Assembly: GCA_034509735.1 (NCBI GenBank)
Contig: JACGWO010000002.1
Location: forward strand, 30,055,636 to 30,119,635
DNA: 64,000 nucleotides
Direction: 5' to 3'
DNA from: Sesamum alatum
Taxonomy: Eukaryota > Streptophyta > Magnoliopsida > Lamiales > Pedaliaceae
The position numbers and the translations under genes are program-made. This document shows positions 45,330 to 56,634 of this stretch, in pieces. Under the pieces are notes generated by a model, which had not been told where the DNA came from, searched no databases, and worked only from the letters and a program-made list of their open reading frames with translations. Numbering within the stretch: position 1 is the stretch's first letter; every line of letters begins with the position of its first letter.

Positions 45330-46020
45330 TTTTGCCTCTATTTTCTTTTTCCACCGTTGATTGAGTGCATGGTTAGAGTAAACTTGGAAATGCATTTCTA
45401 GTTAGATCATTTTATTTCACTTGATGAAGTTTTGAAAAGGCATTTTTCATGTCTATCTATGCAATTTGACATCTGTCCATTGCTAACAATCACATTGGAT
45501 TATGCAATATGTTTGGCCAAAAAGAGGAAAAAAACTAGGGGTAAAATCATTCCCCGTAAATTATCTCCTTCTTCTGATTGTAACACAGTAAACATGTGTC
45601 AGCTGTGAGTTTCTGGCTATTATGATTCTCAGAAGAAATTCAAGGTTGGAATGGTTTGTATGATGTTTGTGATCCATCATCTATATAAAAATCCGGCACA
45701 TATTATGGTTTTCACCATCGCCTCAGCTTTTTTAGGCTTCTCTGTTTTGTTCGGCATAGAGAATCCCGATTGAACTGATCCTGTAAAGTGGTCTGTTAAT
45801 GAAGTCCCATAGCAAGAGGACCTTTCACAGTCCACACTGATTTTCCCCTTAATCTGGAATTTATTTAGCCCACAGAGACGTAGAATGCATGTCAATTATA
45901 CCCCACATATGTCTATATGAGGGCTTCTTGTCTGTAGGTGTGCATGCTTGGTCCCATGATGCTTTAATTGTGGATGTCACCTGCCAAAGAAACCTCCTTA
46001 GGTGTTGCGCAGTTCCGTAT
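45330..46020. other. No gene recognised
   Basis: Mixed-composition intergenic DNA. A 72-codon minus-strand frame (45677-45895) has no known motif. Confidence 0.4.
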
Positions 46021-46023
46021 CAC

Positions 46024-46193
46024 TCCCAATAAAAGTTCATGGCTGAGAGGACTGACCCGTCCTGCAGAGCTAGAGCTCCATGATAAATTTGTCCCAATAA
46101 AAGTTCATGGCTGAGAGGACTGACCCGTCCTGCAGAGCTAGAGCTCCATGACTGCATCGAATTTATCGCAGCTGTGGCTGGCAATCTCCCTTG
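46024..46193 (+). other. Exon-like segment with perfect 60-bp duplication
   Basis: TCCCAATAAAAGTTCATGGC through TAGAGCTCCATGA is present twice (46024-46083 and 46092-46151) with an 8-bp spacer. The right copy continues in a frame ending AAVAGNLPW, directly followed by a good splice donor TTG/GTAAGT at 46193/46194. The reading frame of both copies is the same except for a stop in the spacer. This could be an exon of an unrecognised gene or gene fragment. Confidence 0.4.
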
Positions 46194-46199
46194 GTAAGT

Positions 46200-47395
46200 T
46201 TAGATTTTGCCACATTTTAAATATTTAATGATTAGATTTGATTGAATGTGTCCTAATTATTCTTAGTTTAAGCTGTTTACTATTATGAAAATATTTCCCC
46301 ATTTCATGGTTAGTAGAGTGGTGAGCTGACCTGTCCTGTCCGGTCCTATTTTTGACATATCATACTTGAGCCGATGGGCTTACAGTCTGATGCCAAAATC
46401 ACAGACAGAAATTGTGAGATCATTTCGTCTTGGGATATTTACATGGGTAATTTACATTTCCTTGATAGATGAGTAAGTGATTTAGGTCATTGAGGATTGC
46501 ATGTTTCCTTGATAGATATGTGATTTAGGTCATTATGTTGTTTTCTGCTGATGTGTTGAGGAGGAAACTTATGTCATTTGGCGATATGGTTCTCTGTGAT
46601 TTTCTTACTTTCTTTGCTCATAGTTTCGATTAGTTAAATTAATGGTGATTTGTTGTTTGGTCATGTTTAAATTAAATACTCTTTAATTTAATTAATGGTG
46701 ATTCGTGCATTTCATTTAATTTTTTCAATAATTTTAAAATGAAAAATAAATATTTAGTTGTAAATAATTGAATAATCTTATGTGGTATACATTTTTTGAA
46801 TTGGTCTTAAAAGTGTTGTTTATATGATAATATAGATTTCAAAGAATTTTCAAAATAAACTGTGTGTTTTTCGTGTTTTGAAATATTTAGTATTAATTTG
46901 TAATTAGTATACATTTTGGTTGATGTGTTCATTTTTCTATTGTAAGTATCATTTCTATTTATCATTATGTTTATAATGTTTATTAAAAAAATTTATTGGC
47001 TCATATTTTTTGCATTATACATACTAATATAATAATAACTTTTAATGCTTTTGATTTATTGTTAATTTAAAAATTATATCATGGCATGAAACGTGAATAT
47101 AATGTTTACTTTAAACTTATTTATTGTCTCAAATAATTTTTTGCATTTTTTTTAATTTCATACAGAATTTTATTTATGAATAAACACTATGTGGTTGTGC
47201 TTTTAGTGTTAAAATTAATAATATAGTAGTATGAAACAAATGTTTATATTAAAAAAATTTAAATTTATTTACTTTCTCAAATATTTAAATATGGTTTTTA
47301 ATGATACTCTTTACTAATTTGCTTCAACACTTTTTAACTTATTTCTTATTTCTAGACACATAAACTTCAAGTATTTATAATTTAATAATTAATAT
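46200..47395. other. AT-rich, no gene seen
   Basis: Short A/T-rich motifs only; no coding frame of note and no recognisable transposon ends. Confidence 0.5.
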
Positions 47396-47399
47396 TTTA

Positions 47400-48720
47400 T
47401 ACAAGTATTTATAATTTAATAATTAATATTTTATACAATAAAATTTTATTTAAAATTCAAGTATTTATTTAATATTTTATACAAATATTTATTTTTTTTG
47501 TGAAATAATCAATTGTCCATTTAAAAATATTATATTTAAATAATATATAATGAATAAATTATAATAATTATAAGCATTGGATCATAAAATTTTATCAAAA
47601 GTCCATATTAAAAAAAATAATGAATTTTACCATTTTTAATAATTAATATTTTATACAAATATTTATTTTTTTATGATTTTTTATTTAAATTGTTATAGTT
47701 AAATGCCATTTGTGTTGCTTAAACGAAGGTTAGCAGTCATAAATTAAATCAAAAAGTTCTAAAATAAATATTATGTAACTTATTTCTTTAAAATTAATTT
47801 TTAATATGTGCATGTAATAAAATGCAAAAATTAGTTTTGTTACCCTTGTTGGTTAAATTACACTAGCTCCGTTAACCTTTGAGTATTGATTGAACTTTCT
47901 ATAATATAACCATTTAATCTATGTTAGACAAATTTCGACCATTGGATGTGAGAATTATTTATAAAGATCAGGTGTGAATAAATAATGTGAGAATTTTTAT
48001 AGCCGTGTTCATAATTTTATACATAATATAAATGTGTGTGATATATAATGAAATGTCAAATCATCTTTATATATTTTATTTGAACGAAAACATTTATACA
48101 TAATATAAACGTACCTAATATGTTACGAAATGGTTAATTGGAGACAAGCATAGTTATTTAATTTAGAAATTTAGAGACAACACATGCATATTTTAAAATG
48201 CTAGAATTTAAAGTAAGATATATATAATAATTTATAGAAGTATATAAAGCATATTCAAGAAGCATGATATATTTTTTTATATGGCATATAAATACATGCA
48301 TGATATAAATAATTTTTTACGAGTTGTGCTTTACAGTATTGTAAACTAAATAATAAAATTAATCATATAATATTATAAAATAATAACAATAAAACTTATT
48401 TTATTTTAACTAATTATAATAAAATTAAAGTTTTGCAATTGTTAAAGTTATATGCCATTTGCGTTACTTATCTATACTAATATGAAAAAAAAGCTCTCTA
48501 TACTCATAAACAAAGGTTAGCGGTCAAAAATTAAATAAAAAAATAAATATTATGTCCATGTTTCATATTTGCTTCAACACTTTAACTTATTTCTTATATC
48601 TAGACACACTAATATTTATTTATGTGCATATAACATTATACTTTTTTATAGGGTTGATCCGTTAAATTACACTATTTTAACACCGTTAACTTTTGAGTAT
48701 TGACTACGCCTTATCAGATT
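47400..48720. repeat. AT-rich repeat cluster, right inverted block
   Basis: Contains module C (47400-47960, GTTAACCTTTGAGTATTGATTG), B (48075-48150, GTACCTAATATGTTACGAAATG) and A (48300-48530, ACTTATCTATACTAATATG), in the opposite orientation and order to 34575-36560, then another partial C (48510-48720). Confidence 0.55.
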
Positions 48721-48729
48721 TTAAATTTT

Positions 48730-49490
48730 AAGAATCAATTTTGTATAATTATTAATATAAATATAAAATTAACAAATACATATATATTTATTTATGTCAT
48801 ATAAATATGTAAAATACAAGAAATATTACTTTAGGTCCATGTTCCAGATCGTTTAAATTATTATTTATATATACGATATATTATTTTGATATATTATATT
48901 TATAAATAGATATGTATATATGTATATTTCTGATGTACATGATATATAAAGAAATATTAATAATGGGGTAAACTACATTTTGCCCATTCGAATAATGTTT
49001 GTATTTACATTTTACCTTCTAAATATTTTTTGTGGCAATTTACTATTTTAATTTTGCAAAATACACGTAAAACTATACAAATATAATATAAAAATATAGT
49101 TGTTGCATATTTATATCACGTGTATATAGCATGTTTTCATCTAAACATTATCGTGGATTTATGATCTAATTTACAAGTTACTAACTTGGATTTCTTAAAA
49201 AAAAAAAAATTGATAAAAGCTAAATTGGGTAGTGTTTGGAGGAAGGATTACTTTAATTTATAAAAGCAAAGTTTTTATATATTACATTTGTCTATAAATA
49301 AAATGCATGATATAAAAGATATTAGAAGTTATATCATCTATTATTTACGTATGCAAATGTGATGAGTACCTTAATCCTTCAATACTTAATAGCATAGGTT
49401 TGAGGGTGATTCAAACATAGGTGGTGTGGACTAGCTTTAGAGGGAAGACATTTGTGTTCCTACCGTCAATAACAATTCCGTTTTGATGTT
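48730..49490. other. AT-rich, no gene seen
   Basis: No coding frame or recognised element. A slightly GC-richer stretch at 49395-49480 leads into the duplication at 49495. Confidence 0.45.
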
Positions 49491-49494
49491 CCAC

Positions 49495-49668
49495 CATTTT
49501 TAAGGTAAGGTCGTTCTTGATAAAGTTCAAGTAACCAACATCAATCGGAGAGCAATAAAGGTTGGTTTCTCTTAACCATTATCATTTTTAAGGTAAGGTC
49601 GTTCTTGATAAAGTTCAAGTAACCAACATCAATCGGAGAGCAATAAAGGTTGGTTTCTCTTAACCATT
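49495..49668. repeat. Perfect 86-bp tandem duplication
   Basis: Segment CATTTTTAAGGTAAGGTCG through CTCTTAACCATT occurs at 49495-49580 and 49583-49668 with no difference I can see. Its balanced composition and the neighbouring VEHQNGIVIDGRNTNVFPL-type frame on - (about 49430-49490) hint at a gene fragment. Product unknown. Confidence 0.7.
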
Positions 49669-49939
49669 CAATTGACATCCTTTTATGCATGAGATCCACA
49701 TCGTAATAACAACGAGACGGGCGATTTGATCGCTAATTATAATATTACGAAGCTAACACTAACATGGTTTCAATGAATATATTACATTATAATATAAAAG
49801 GGAACGAAACAATAAATAAAATAAAAGACTTCTTTTACTAGTAGGATCAAAATTCATATATCCATATAAATGCAAATAGTATTATAAATGCGTAACGATC
49901 CACAAATAGAGAAGTCATATCTTATATGTAAATAATAAA

Positions 49940-51150
49940 TTATTTTTTATATTATAAAAATAGGCTCTACTTGATGTAAATTTTATTTTAATTACTTTTT
50001 GGAGTTAAATTATTATTTTTAAGTAATAAATACATAAGAATCAATAGTAAAATTGTAAATTTATATAAAAAAATCATTGTCCATTTTTTTAAATATTTTA
50101 CAAAATATGTTACATTATGATTGGAGTTAGTTAACCATACGGAGCAATAATCAATAAATATATTACATGTTTATAGGATCAAAATTCACACAAACTAATT
50201 TATAAATGCAATATTAATGATTTTGCTTGATGTAAATTTTACCAATTTTAATTAATTTTTGGAGTTAAATTATTAAATTATTTTTTATATTATAATAGGT
50301 TTTGCTTGATGTAAATTTTACCAATTTTAATTAATTTTTGGAGTTAAATTATTATATAAATTGTAGCATTTTGCTTTAAGTATATAATTAGCTAATCCAA
50401 ATAACATATCAAAATATCAGGTAGATTTTATCTACTTTAATTACTTTTTGGAGTTAAATTATTATATAAATAGTAGCAATTTGCTTTATATATAATTAGC
50501 TAATCCAAATAACATATCAAAGTATCAAAATGTCAAGTAGACCACAAAGAGATTATTTTTTAAATATTTTTAAGAAAATTACATTTTGGAGTTGAATGAT
50601 TATTTTTTTAATAAATATTTACCACAAATCATAATAAATGAATTTATTTTTTAATAAATTAAAATTTTGATTTATCATAAATTAGTAGTTCTTTATATAA
50701 TAGTAATTTTTATTTGAAGTAATCTAAATAAAATAATATATAAAAGATTTTTTTTACAATTAGTAAGATCCTATGTGCTAACCACGAATAGAAAAATTTT
50801 ATAAATAATAAATTATGCTTGTATTTGAGATAAATTAAAAGCAGAATAAATAAATTTTAAAATTGTAGAAATTTTGCTTTACTATTCAATTCTTTGAAAT
50901 TTTTCTTTAATTTAGTACTAAAAGCATAATAAATAAATTTTAAATTTTATTAAATTTTTTAAGTAATAAATACAGTAGCATCAATTGTAACTTGTAAATT
51001 CATAATAAAAAAATAATTTAATTTCCATTTTTTTAAATTATTTCATATTTTACAAAATATGTTACATTCTGATTGGAGTTAGTTAACTATATGGAGCAAT
51101 AAATACAAAATAATCACTCAATAATAAAATTTGATCACAAAGAGATTATT
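49940..51150. repeat. Diverged tandem repeats at the left edge of the virus block
   Basis: Units with TTGATGTAAATTTTACCAATTTTAATTAATTTTTGGAGTTAAATTATTA recur at about 49968, 50218, 50299 and 50422. TTTTACAAAATATGTTACATT…GATTGGAGTTAGTTAAC recurs at about 50096 and 51050. CACAAAGAGATTATTTT occurs at 50537 and 51135, the latter ending at the viral junction. Confidence 0.65.
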
Positions 51151-51158
51151 TTAACTTT

Positions 51159-51168
51159 TATCAGAGCC
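51159..51168 (+). promoter_or_regulatory. Truncated tRNA-Met primer site at left virus junction
   Basis: TATCAGAGCC abuts AT-rich host DNA; the complete site at 53210-53222 is TGGTATCAGAGCC. The viral insert therefore starts three bases inside its own primer-binding site. Confidence 0.8.
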
Positions 51169-51862
51169 ATGTTATTGAAGTTGTATTGGATAATTCAACA
51201 GTACTTGTTTTATATATTGCTTAATATGCAATATTTATCTGTTTCAGATATAAATACTGTTAAAAATTCCAAAAAGGAAGAATATGAAATTCCTAAGAAT
51301 TTAAGTCAATTAAATAAATGGACAATTCCTAAGGTAAATCCTAGATTAATTTATAATTTCGGCCGATTTGATTTTTGGAAGACAAAACAGATTGTAAAGA
51401 CTAGTGAGGAATCAATAGCCCTTGATAATGAAGAAAGAGTAATAAAACTTTTAGATGCTATGGATATAGGGCATTATCAGGATGAATATAAATTTTTACA
51501 TATAGGATTAGTACAAATTGCTTTTAAACCCTTAACATTAGAAGGTTTACCTAAAAGTTTTTTAGCTGCTCTTAGAGATGCAAGGAATTTAGATTGGAAA
51601 AAATCTTTGATTGGGATAATACAATCCAGCCTAGCTCACGGGCCGGTATTTTTTAATGTCTATCCGAATTTACAATTGTCCTTATCGGATGCAAATATAT
51701 TAGATGCTTTAACATTAAATGTTAAAACTCATGGGTATAATTATACACCCGGATCTGAATTAATATGTGTATGTTATAGAATATATTATAAACTTCTTCA
51801 TACCCTTAATCCTAACTGTAGAATACAAGATAATAAGTCATTAGAACAAACTATATTTCCTG
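51169..51862 (+). pseudogene. Viral movement protein, 5' part (copy 1), truncated
   Basis: About 230 codons matching the second copy at 53223-53916 with a single visible base difference (a Lys/Glu codon near 51553 versus 53608). It has the 30K-superfamily cell-to-cell movement protein features: hydrophobic core LHIGLVQIAFKPL, a Leu-rich central part, GPVFFNVYPN and a YKLLHTL end. At about 51862 it switches abruptly to the last viral ORF (IFPGEG junction), losing the C-terminal part. In infected plants such proteins modify plasmodesmata. Confidence 0.85.
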
Positions 51863-52264
51863 GAGAAGGAAAAAAATCAGACTCCTAGCCCATTCGAGCA
51901 AATATCGCAAAGAATCAGGAGCAAGAGAGGTATTATCTCTAAAGAACAAATGATTGAGGAATATCTCAATCAAGTCCAGAAAGACCTCAAACGAAATCTG
52001 ACAGGAGCAGAGTCCCCAATGGAAACCTCTTCCAAAGATGAAGAAAATAAGTATTCTTGTTTAGCAGGGGAATCACAAGACCCATTTGAAGAATCCAACC
52101 ACGAAATTATCCTTGATCAACTATTTCAGGGAATCAGGACTGCTTTGAAAGCAAAATCAAAAGTTGGGACTTCTGAATCTTCAGAGGAACAAAGGATAGA
52201 TTACCACAAAAGATCCGAAGAAGAATCGGAAGAAAGTAATTTCTCCAAAATAATGAAGAAATGA
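51863..52264 (+). pseudogene. Last viral ORF, C-terminal part (copy 1)
   Basis: Reads SPFEQISQRIRSKRGIISK through EESNFSKIMKK and stop (open frame from 51950), nearly the same as the minus-strand copy at 59434-58997. Rich in Glu, Lys and Ser. Joined to the movement protein by an internal deletion that removed coat, protease, RT and RNase H. Function unknown; by position (last ORF before the promoter) it may correspond to the transactivator of other caulimovirids. Confidence 0.75.
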
Positions 52265-52299
52265 AAGCAGACAGCATAATGCCGGAAGAAAACAAAGTC

Positions 52300-52500
52300 G
52301 AAAATTTTTGACCGAGTCAAAGCAACACGTGTCACACATACAGCAACACGTGTCATTCATGTAATACGTCTGGAGATGACTCCAGCCATGTGTCTTAATG
52401 CATAAGACACCTGTCAATCACAGACGGATTTGAAATAATACTTTCAGATCCGGCCTCCCTATAAATACCCCCTCTTAGATCATTAGAGGTAGACCGAAAA
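52300..52500 (+). promoter_or_regulatory. Viral intergenic promoter, copy 1 (+)
   Basis: TATAAATA at 52460-52467, preceded by two direct copies of CAGCAACACGTGTCA with G-box cores CACGTG at 52326-52331 and 52347-52352. Arrangement fits the pregenomic-RNA promoter of caulimovirids. Transcription would run rightward through the leader into the second movement-protein copy. Confidence 0.75.
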
Positions 52501-53209
52501 ACACCCTTGTACATGTATATCACCTTCTTTGTCCCTCACTAAATAAGATTTCAGCTTTGTGTACGAGTTTACACTTCTGTAAGTTTTTTACTTTAAATTA
52601 TTGTATTTATTTATTGTATTTGTATTCATTTTAATTTTGCTTTTAGCCTAATGGAAGGCTAAGTTCATACTGTTGAATTATCCATGACAACGAAGATGGC
52701 AAGGTTCTAAAAAAAAAAAAAAAAAAAAAAAAAGTATTTTAAATTTATGATAAATATACGGGGAAAATAAATGAATATGGAAAGGAGACCCTTTGGGTCG
52801 TTCCCTTAAATTATGAGGATGAAGGAAGTCTGTTTTACCACTGCTGCCCGGTTTTGCCAAATATGGCGTTGTGTGGGCCTTTTGGTGGTGTTTTAAGACT
52901 GAATTCGTACTTATTAATTTAACGGAGCGTAAAAGGTTCCCAAATTTACTCTATTCCTATTCATTTAAATTCTCTTTATATAGATCACAATTTAAGATAC
53001 TCCTTTATTTTGATCGCCTTTCGCCTACATGGTCGGATTTACATTCCGCCTACCTGGTCGGATTTTTGGCGATTTTTGTATATTTTTGGTATCTCTCGTC
53101 TTCCGCCTACATGGCCGGATTTATATTCCGCCTACATGATCGGATTTTACGGCGAGGTTTTGTATTGTATATTCCCGATCCCTCCATGGCATGTCGCCAT
53201 GGCTCCTTA
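52500..53209 (+). other. Viral leader with A-tract and direct repeats
   Basis: From the expected start downstream of the TATA box to the primer site: about 700 bp, a normal caulimovirid leader length. Contains a 25-A tract (52709-52733) and four copies of CCGCCTACATGGTCGGATTT-like sequence at 53021, 53046, 53103 and 53128 (two pairs 82 bp apart). No conserved ORF. Confidence 0.65.
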
Positions 53210-53222
53210 TGGTATCAGAGCC
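53210..53222 (+). promoter_or_regulatory. tRNA-Met primer-binding site (complete)
   Basis: TGGTATCAGAGCC is complementary to the 3' end of plant initiator tRNA-Met and primes minus-strand synthesis in caulimovirids. It is followed immediately by an ATG. Confidence 0.9.
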
Positions 53223-54155
53223 ATGTTATTGAAGTTGTATTGGATAATTCAACAGTACTTGTTTTATATATTGCTTAATATGCAATATTTATCTGTTTCA
53301 GATATAAATACTGTTAAAAATTCCAAAAAGGAAGAATATGAAATTCCTAAGAATTTAAGTCAATTAAATAAATGGACAATTCCTAAGGTAAATCCTAGAT
53401 TAATTTATAATTTCGGCCGATTTGATTTTTGGAAGACAAAACAGATTGTAAAGACTAGTGAGGAATCAATAGCCCTTGATAATGAAGAAAGAGTAATAAA
53501 ACTTTTAGATGCTATGGATATAGGGCATTATCAGGATGAATATAAATTTTTACATATAGGATTAGTACAAATTGCTTTTAAACCCTTAACATTAGAAGGT
53601 TTACCTGAAAGTTTTTTAGCTGCTCTTAGAGATGCAAGGAATTTAGATTGGAAAAAATCTTTGATTGGGATAATACAATCCAGCCTAGCTCACGGGCCGG
53701 TATTTTTTAATGTCTATCCGAATTTACAATTGTCCTTATCGGATGCAAATATATTAGATGCTTTAACATTAAATGTTAAAACTCATGGGTATAATTATAC
53801 ACCCGGATCTGAATTAATATGTGTATGTTATAGAATATATTATAAACTTCTTCATACCCTTAATCCTAACTGTAGAATACAAGATAATAAGTCATTAGAA
53901 CAAACTATATTTTTTGAAACAAATTTACATAGTTCTAGAATTAATACTAGAAGGCAAATAAAATGGAGTGAAATAGAATTCCCAGAAAGTTGGATAATTG
54001 AGAAAGAAGTTCCAATTTTAAGTCATATAGAAAGTAATTATGCTAGTATTGTTCAAAATCCAGAAGGAAATGTTAGAATAGACTTTATTAATAACCAACC
54101 AAAATGTTTAAGAAGCAATTCTTCAAGATATTCTACAATATCATATTTTTCACCA
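53223..54155 (+). pseudogene. Viral movement protein (copy 2), C-terminus lost
   Basis: Open frame from well upstream of 53223 through about 310 movement-protein codons, ending where the reading crosses into inverted viral DNA at about 54155 (…YFSPV then antisense of RNase H). It has the same 30K-type core as copy 1 and continues further (WSEIEFPESWIIEKE). The stop at 54221 belongs to antisense sequence, so the true C-terminus is missing; a detached piece of it lies on - at 58250-58530. Confidence 0.85.
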
Positions 54156-54162
54156 GTTGAAT

Positions 54163-56080
54163 TTACCAATGTCTGTGTTCATTTAGATATTCTCTTGATA
54201 AGAAGTCAGGAAGACTATTAGTCTTTCCTTTAATATGTTCTATTGTAAAATTAAATGGAGCTAAATGTGCTTGCCATCTAGCAAACATTTGTTTAGAAAC
54301 ATCATGCTTAAAGTCTTTGTTAAACATAAACTTAGCAGCAGAACAATCTGTTCTGATAATAAATTCTTGGTTTAATAAGTCATCTTGGAATTTTAAAACA
54401 CATTTAACAATAGCAAGAACTTCTTTAGCCACTGTAGCATAATTTAATTGGGCTGCTTTCCATTTTCCAGAATGGAATCTAACTAAATATTCTTGTTTAT
54501 TATTATCGATTTGTTTTAATATTCCTCCAAATCCTATTTCAGAAGCATCTGTTTCTATTATTTTCTTCCAATTAGGATTTGCTAGTGTTAGACATGGTAA
54601 TGATTTAACCTTCTGTTTTATTAGCCTAACTGCTTTAGTGTGATCTTCTGTCCATTCCAATGGATTTTTCTTGAGCCTATCATATAATAATGCTGTGTCT
54701 TGTGCAAGATTTTTGTAATATGGAGCTATATAATTTAGGCTTCCTAAAAATCTCTGTAATTGAGTTCTATCAATAATTTTATCCGGAAAATTATCTGCAA
54801 ATTCTATGCATCTGTTAATGGGAATTATTTCTCCTTTTTCGATATTGTGACCTAAAAATCTTATCTTAGTTTGGAAGATACTCATTTTTGGTTTAGATAT
54901 TACTAATCCATTTTGAATGACTATCGTTTTAAACATTTCTAAATGTTTAAAGTGGTCTTCTATGTTATTGGAGAAGACTAAGATGTCATCAATATAAACA
55001 ATAATAAAGTTCGAGAATTGGTTAAAAATATCATTCATGATATTTTGGAATTCTGAAGGTGCATTTTTCAGACCAAAAGGCATAACATTCCACTCATAAT
55101 GGCCAAAAGGAACTGTAAATGCAGTTTTATATCTATCTGATTCACTTATCTGAATCTGCCAATATCCTGATTTTAAGTCAAATTTTGAAAAAATTATTGC
55201 CTTATGCAATCTATCTAAAAGATCTTTTTTATTGGGGATTGGATACCTTATCCATTTTAAAACTTTATTGAGGGGCTTATAATTGATAACAAGTCTAGGT
55301 CTCCCTCTTTCCTGTTCTGCATGTTTATTAACATAAAAAGCAGTACATGACCAAGGTGATTTAGAGGATCTAATTAGTTTTTTATCTACTAATCCCTTAA
55401 TCTCCTCTTTGCATAACTCTAGATATTCGGAATTCATCTGACAAGGTCTCGCCTTAGTGGGAATATTTTTTTCTAAAAACTCATTTTCATATGGGAGGCT
55501 TACAATATGTTTCTTTCTATGCCAAAATGCATTAGGGTGTTCATTACATGTCTCAAGTTCGAATTTATTTTGAACCATTTTAATTTTTGCTTGTAATTTT
55601 GGATTTTGAAGTAATTCATCTATCTGTAAAGAATTGATTTCTTCTTTTATGAAACAGATTTGATTTGTTTTAGAAATTATTAAATCTCTTATTTCATTAA
55701 TAACTTTATCCATTGGTTGAGTAATAAATTCAAATTTTATTATCTCATCTTCAAATGTTCCTATTATACCTTTGTCATTAATGTTTTTTATTGGGAAAAT
55801 CTTTTTTAGAAAGGGTGTTCCTAAGATTATATCATTTGTTAAATCCTTAATTAGTAGGAAACTCATAGGGATACATTTTTTATTATTACATATATAAGCT
55901 TTTGGGATTTTAAAACTTATGTTTAATTTTTGCCCATTGGCAGAGGATAATGAATGAGTTGTTTTTTCAAAGTATTTGGTTGGTATTAATCCTTCTTTTA
56001 TACAATTAATATCTGCCCACTATCTACTAGAGCAGTAAATGTTTTTCTAAAATTATTACTTATCAATAAGTCAATCTTTA
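54163..56080 (-). pseudogene. Viral protease-RT-RNase H, copy 1
   Basis: The 567-codon open frame 55866-54163 holds LTNDIILGTPFL (protease C-terminal part), RT motifs RPRLVINYKPLN, FDLKSGYWQI, PFGHYEWNVMPFGLKNAP and catalytic FIIVYIDDILVFS, connection FLGHNIEKG and LQRFLGSLNYI, and RNase H with IETDASEIGFGG, KEVLAI and FIIRTDCSAAKFMF, ending LSREYLNEHRHW. Reverse transcribes pregenomic RNA. The protease active site just upstream (about 56025) is out of frame because a G-run is one base shorter than in copy 2 (near 62694). No integrase follows. Confidence 0.92.
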
Positions 56081-56634
56081 TATTCCATTTTTGACTGGTC
56101 ACTACCTCTAATGTAGATAGGAAATTATCCTCAATTTTCTCTTTACTTAATTCAATGAATTTGTTATTTTTGTCTATTTCTAATATTTCTATTCTAGTAG
56201 TAAGAGTCTGATTATATTTCTTAATATTTTTTTATTTCTTCTTTTAATTTTTCAACTTCTAATTTTAGATCTTCTGCAGTGGAAGGGTTATCTTTAATGG
56301 TTTGTTTTTCTCTGAGTATTTTTTTTAACTTCAGTAATTGTATAGGGTTCAAATGGTTTACTAATTAAGTTTTCAATATGTCTGATTTGACTCAGAAGAT
56401 GAACCTCTATTGTTATCCATTTTACTAAGGATAATATTTCTTATTTCAGGGTCCTTAATTTCCCTGAGCAACTCAACTATATGATTATCTGTAAGGACAT
56501 TTACTGTTGACAAATCTTTGAATTGTGCCATTAATTCATAAAATTCATCATCTGATTCTTCTTCATTAGTCCCTTGTTTACATGGACAAGAAGAATCTTC
56601 TTCTTCATTTGATTCATCCGAGGTTGATAAATTC

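Noticed and set aside
53210..53222. TGGTATCAGAGCC as part of a tRNA gene
   Set aside because: It is only the complement of a tRNA 3' end; no cloverleaf surrounds it.
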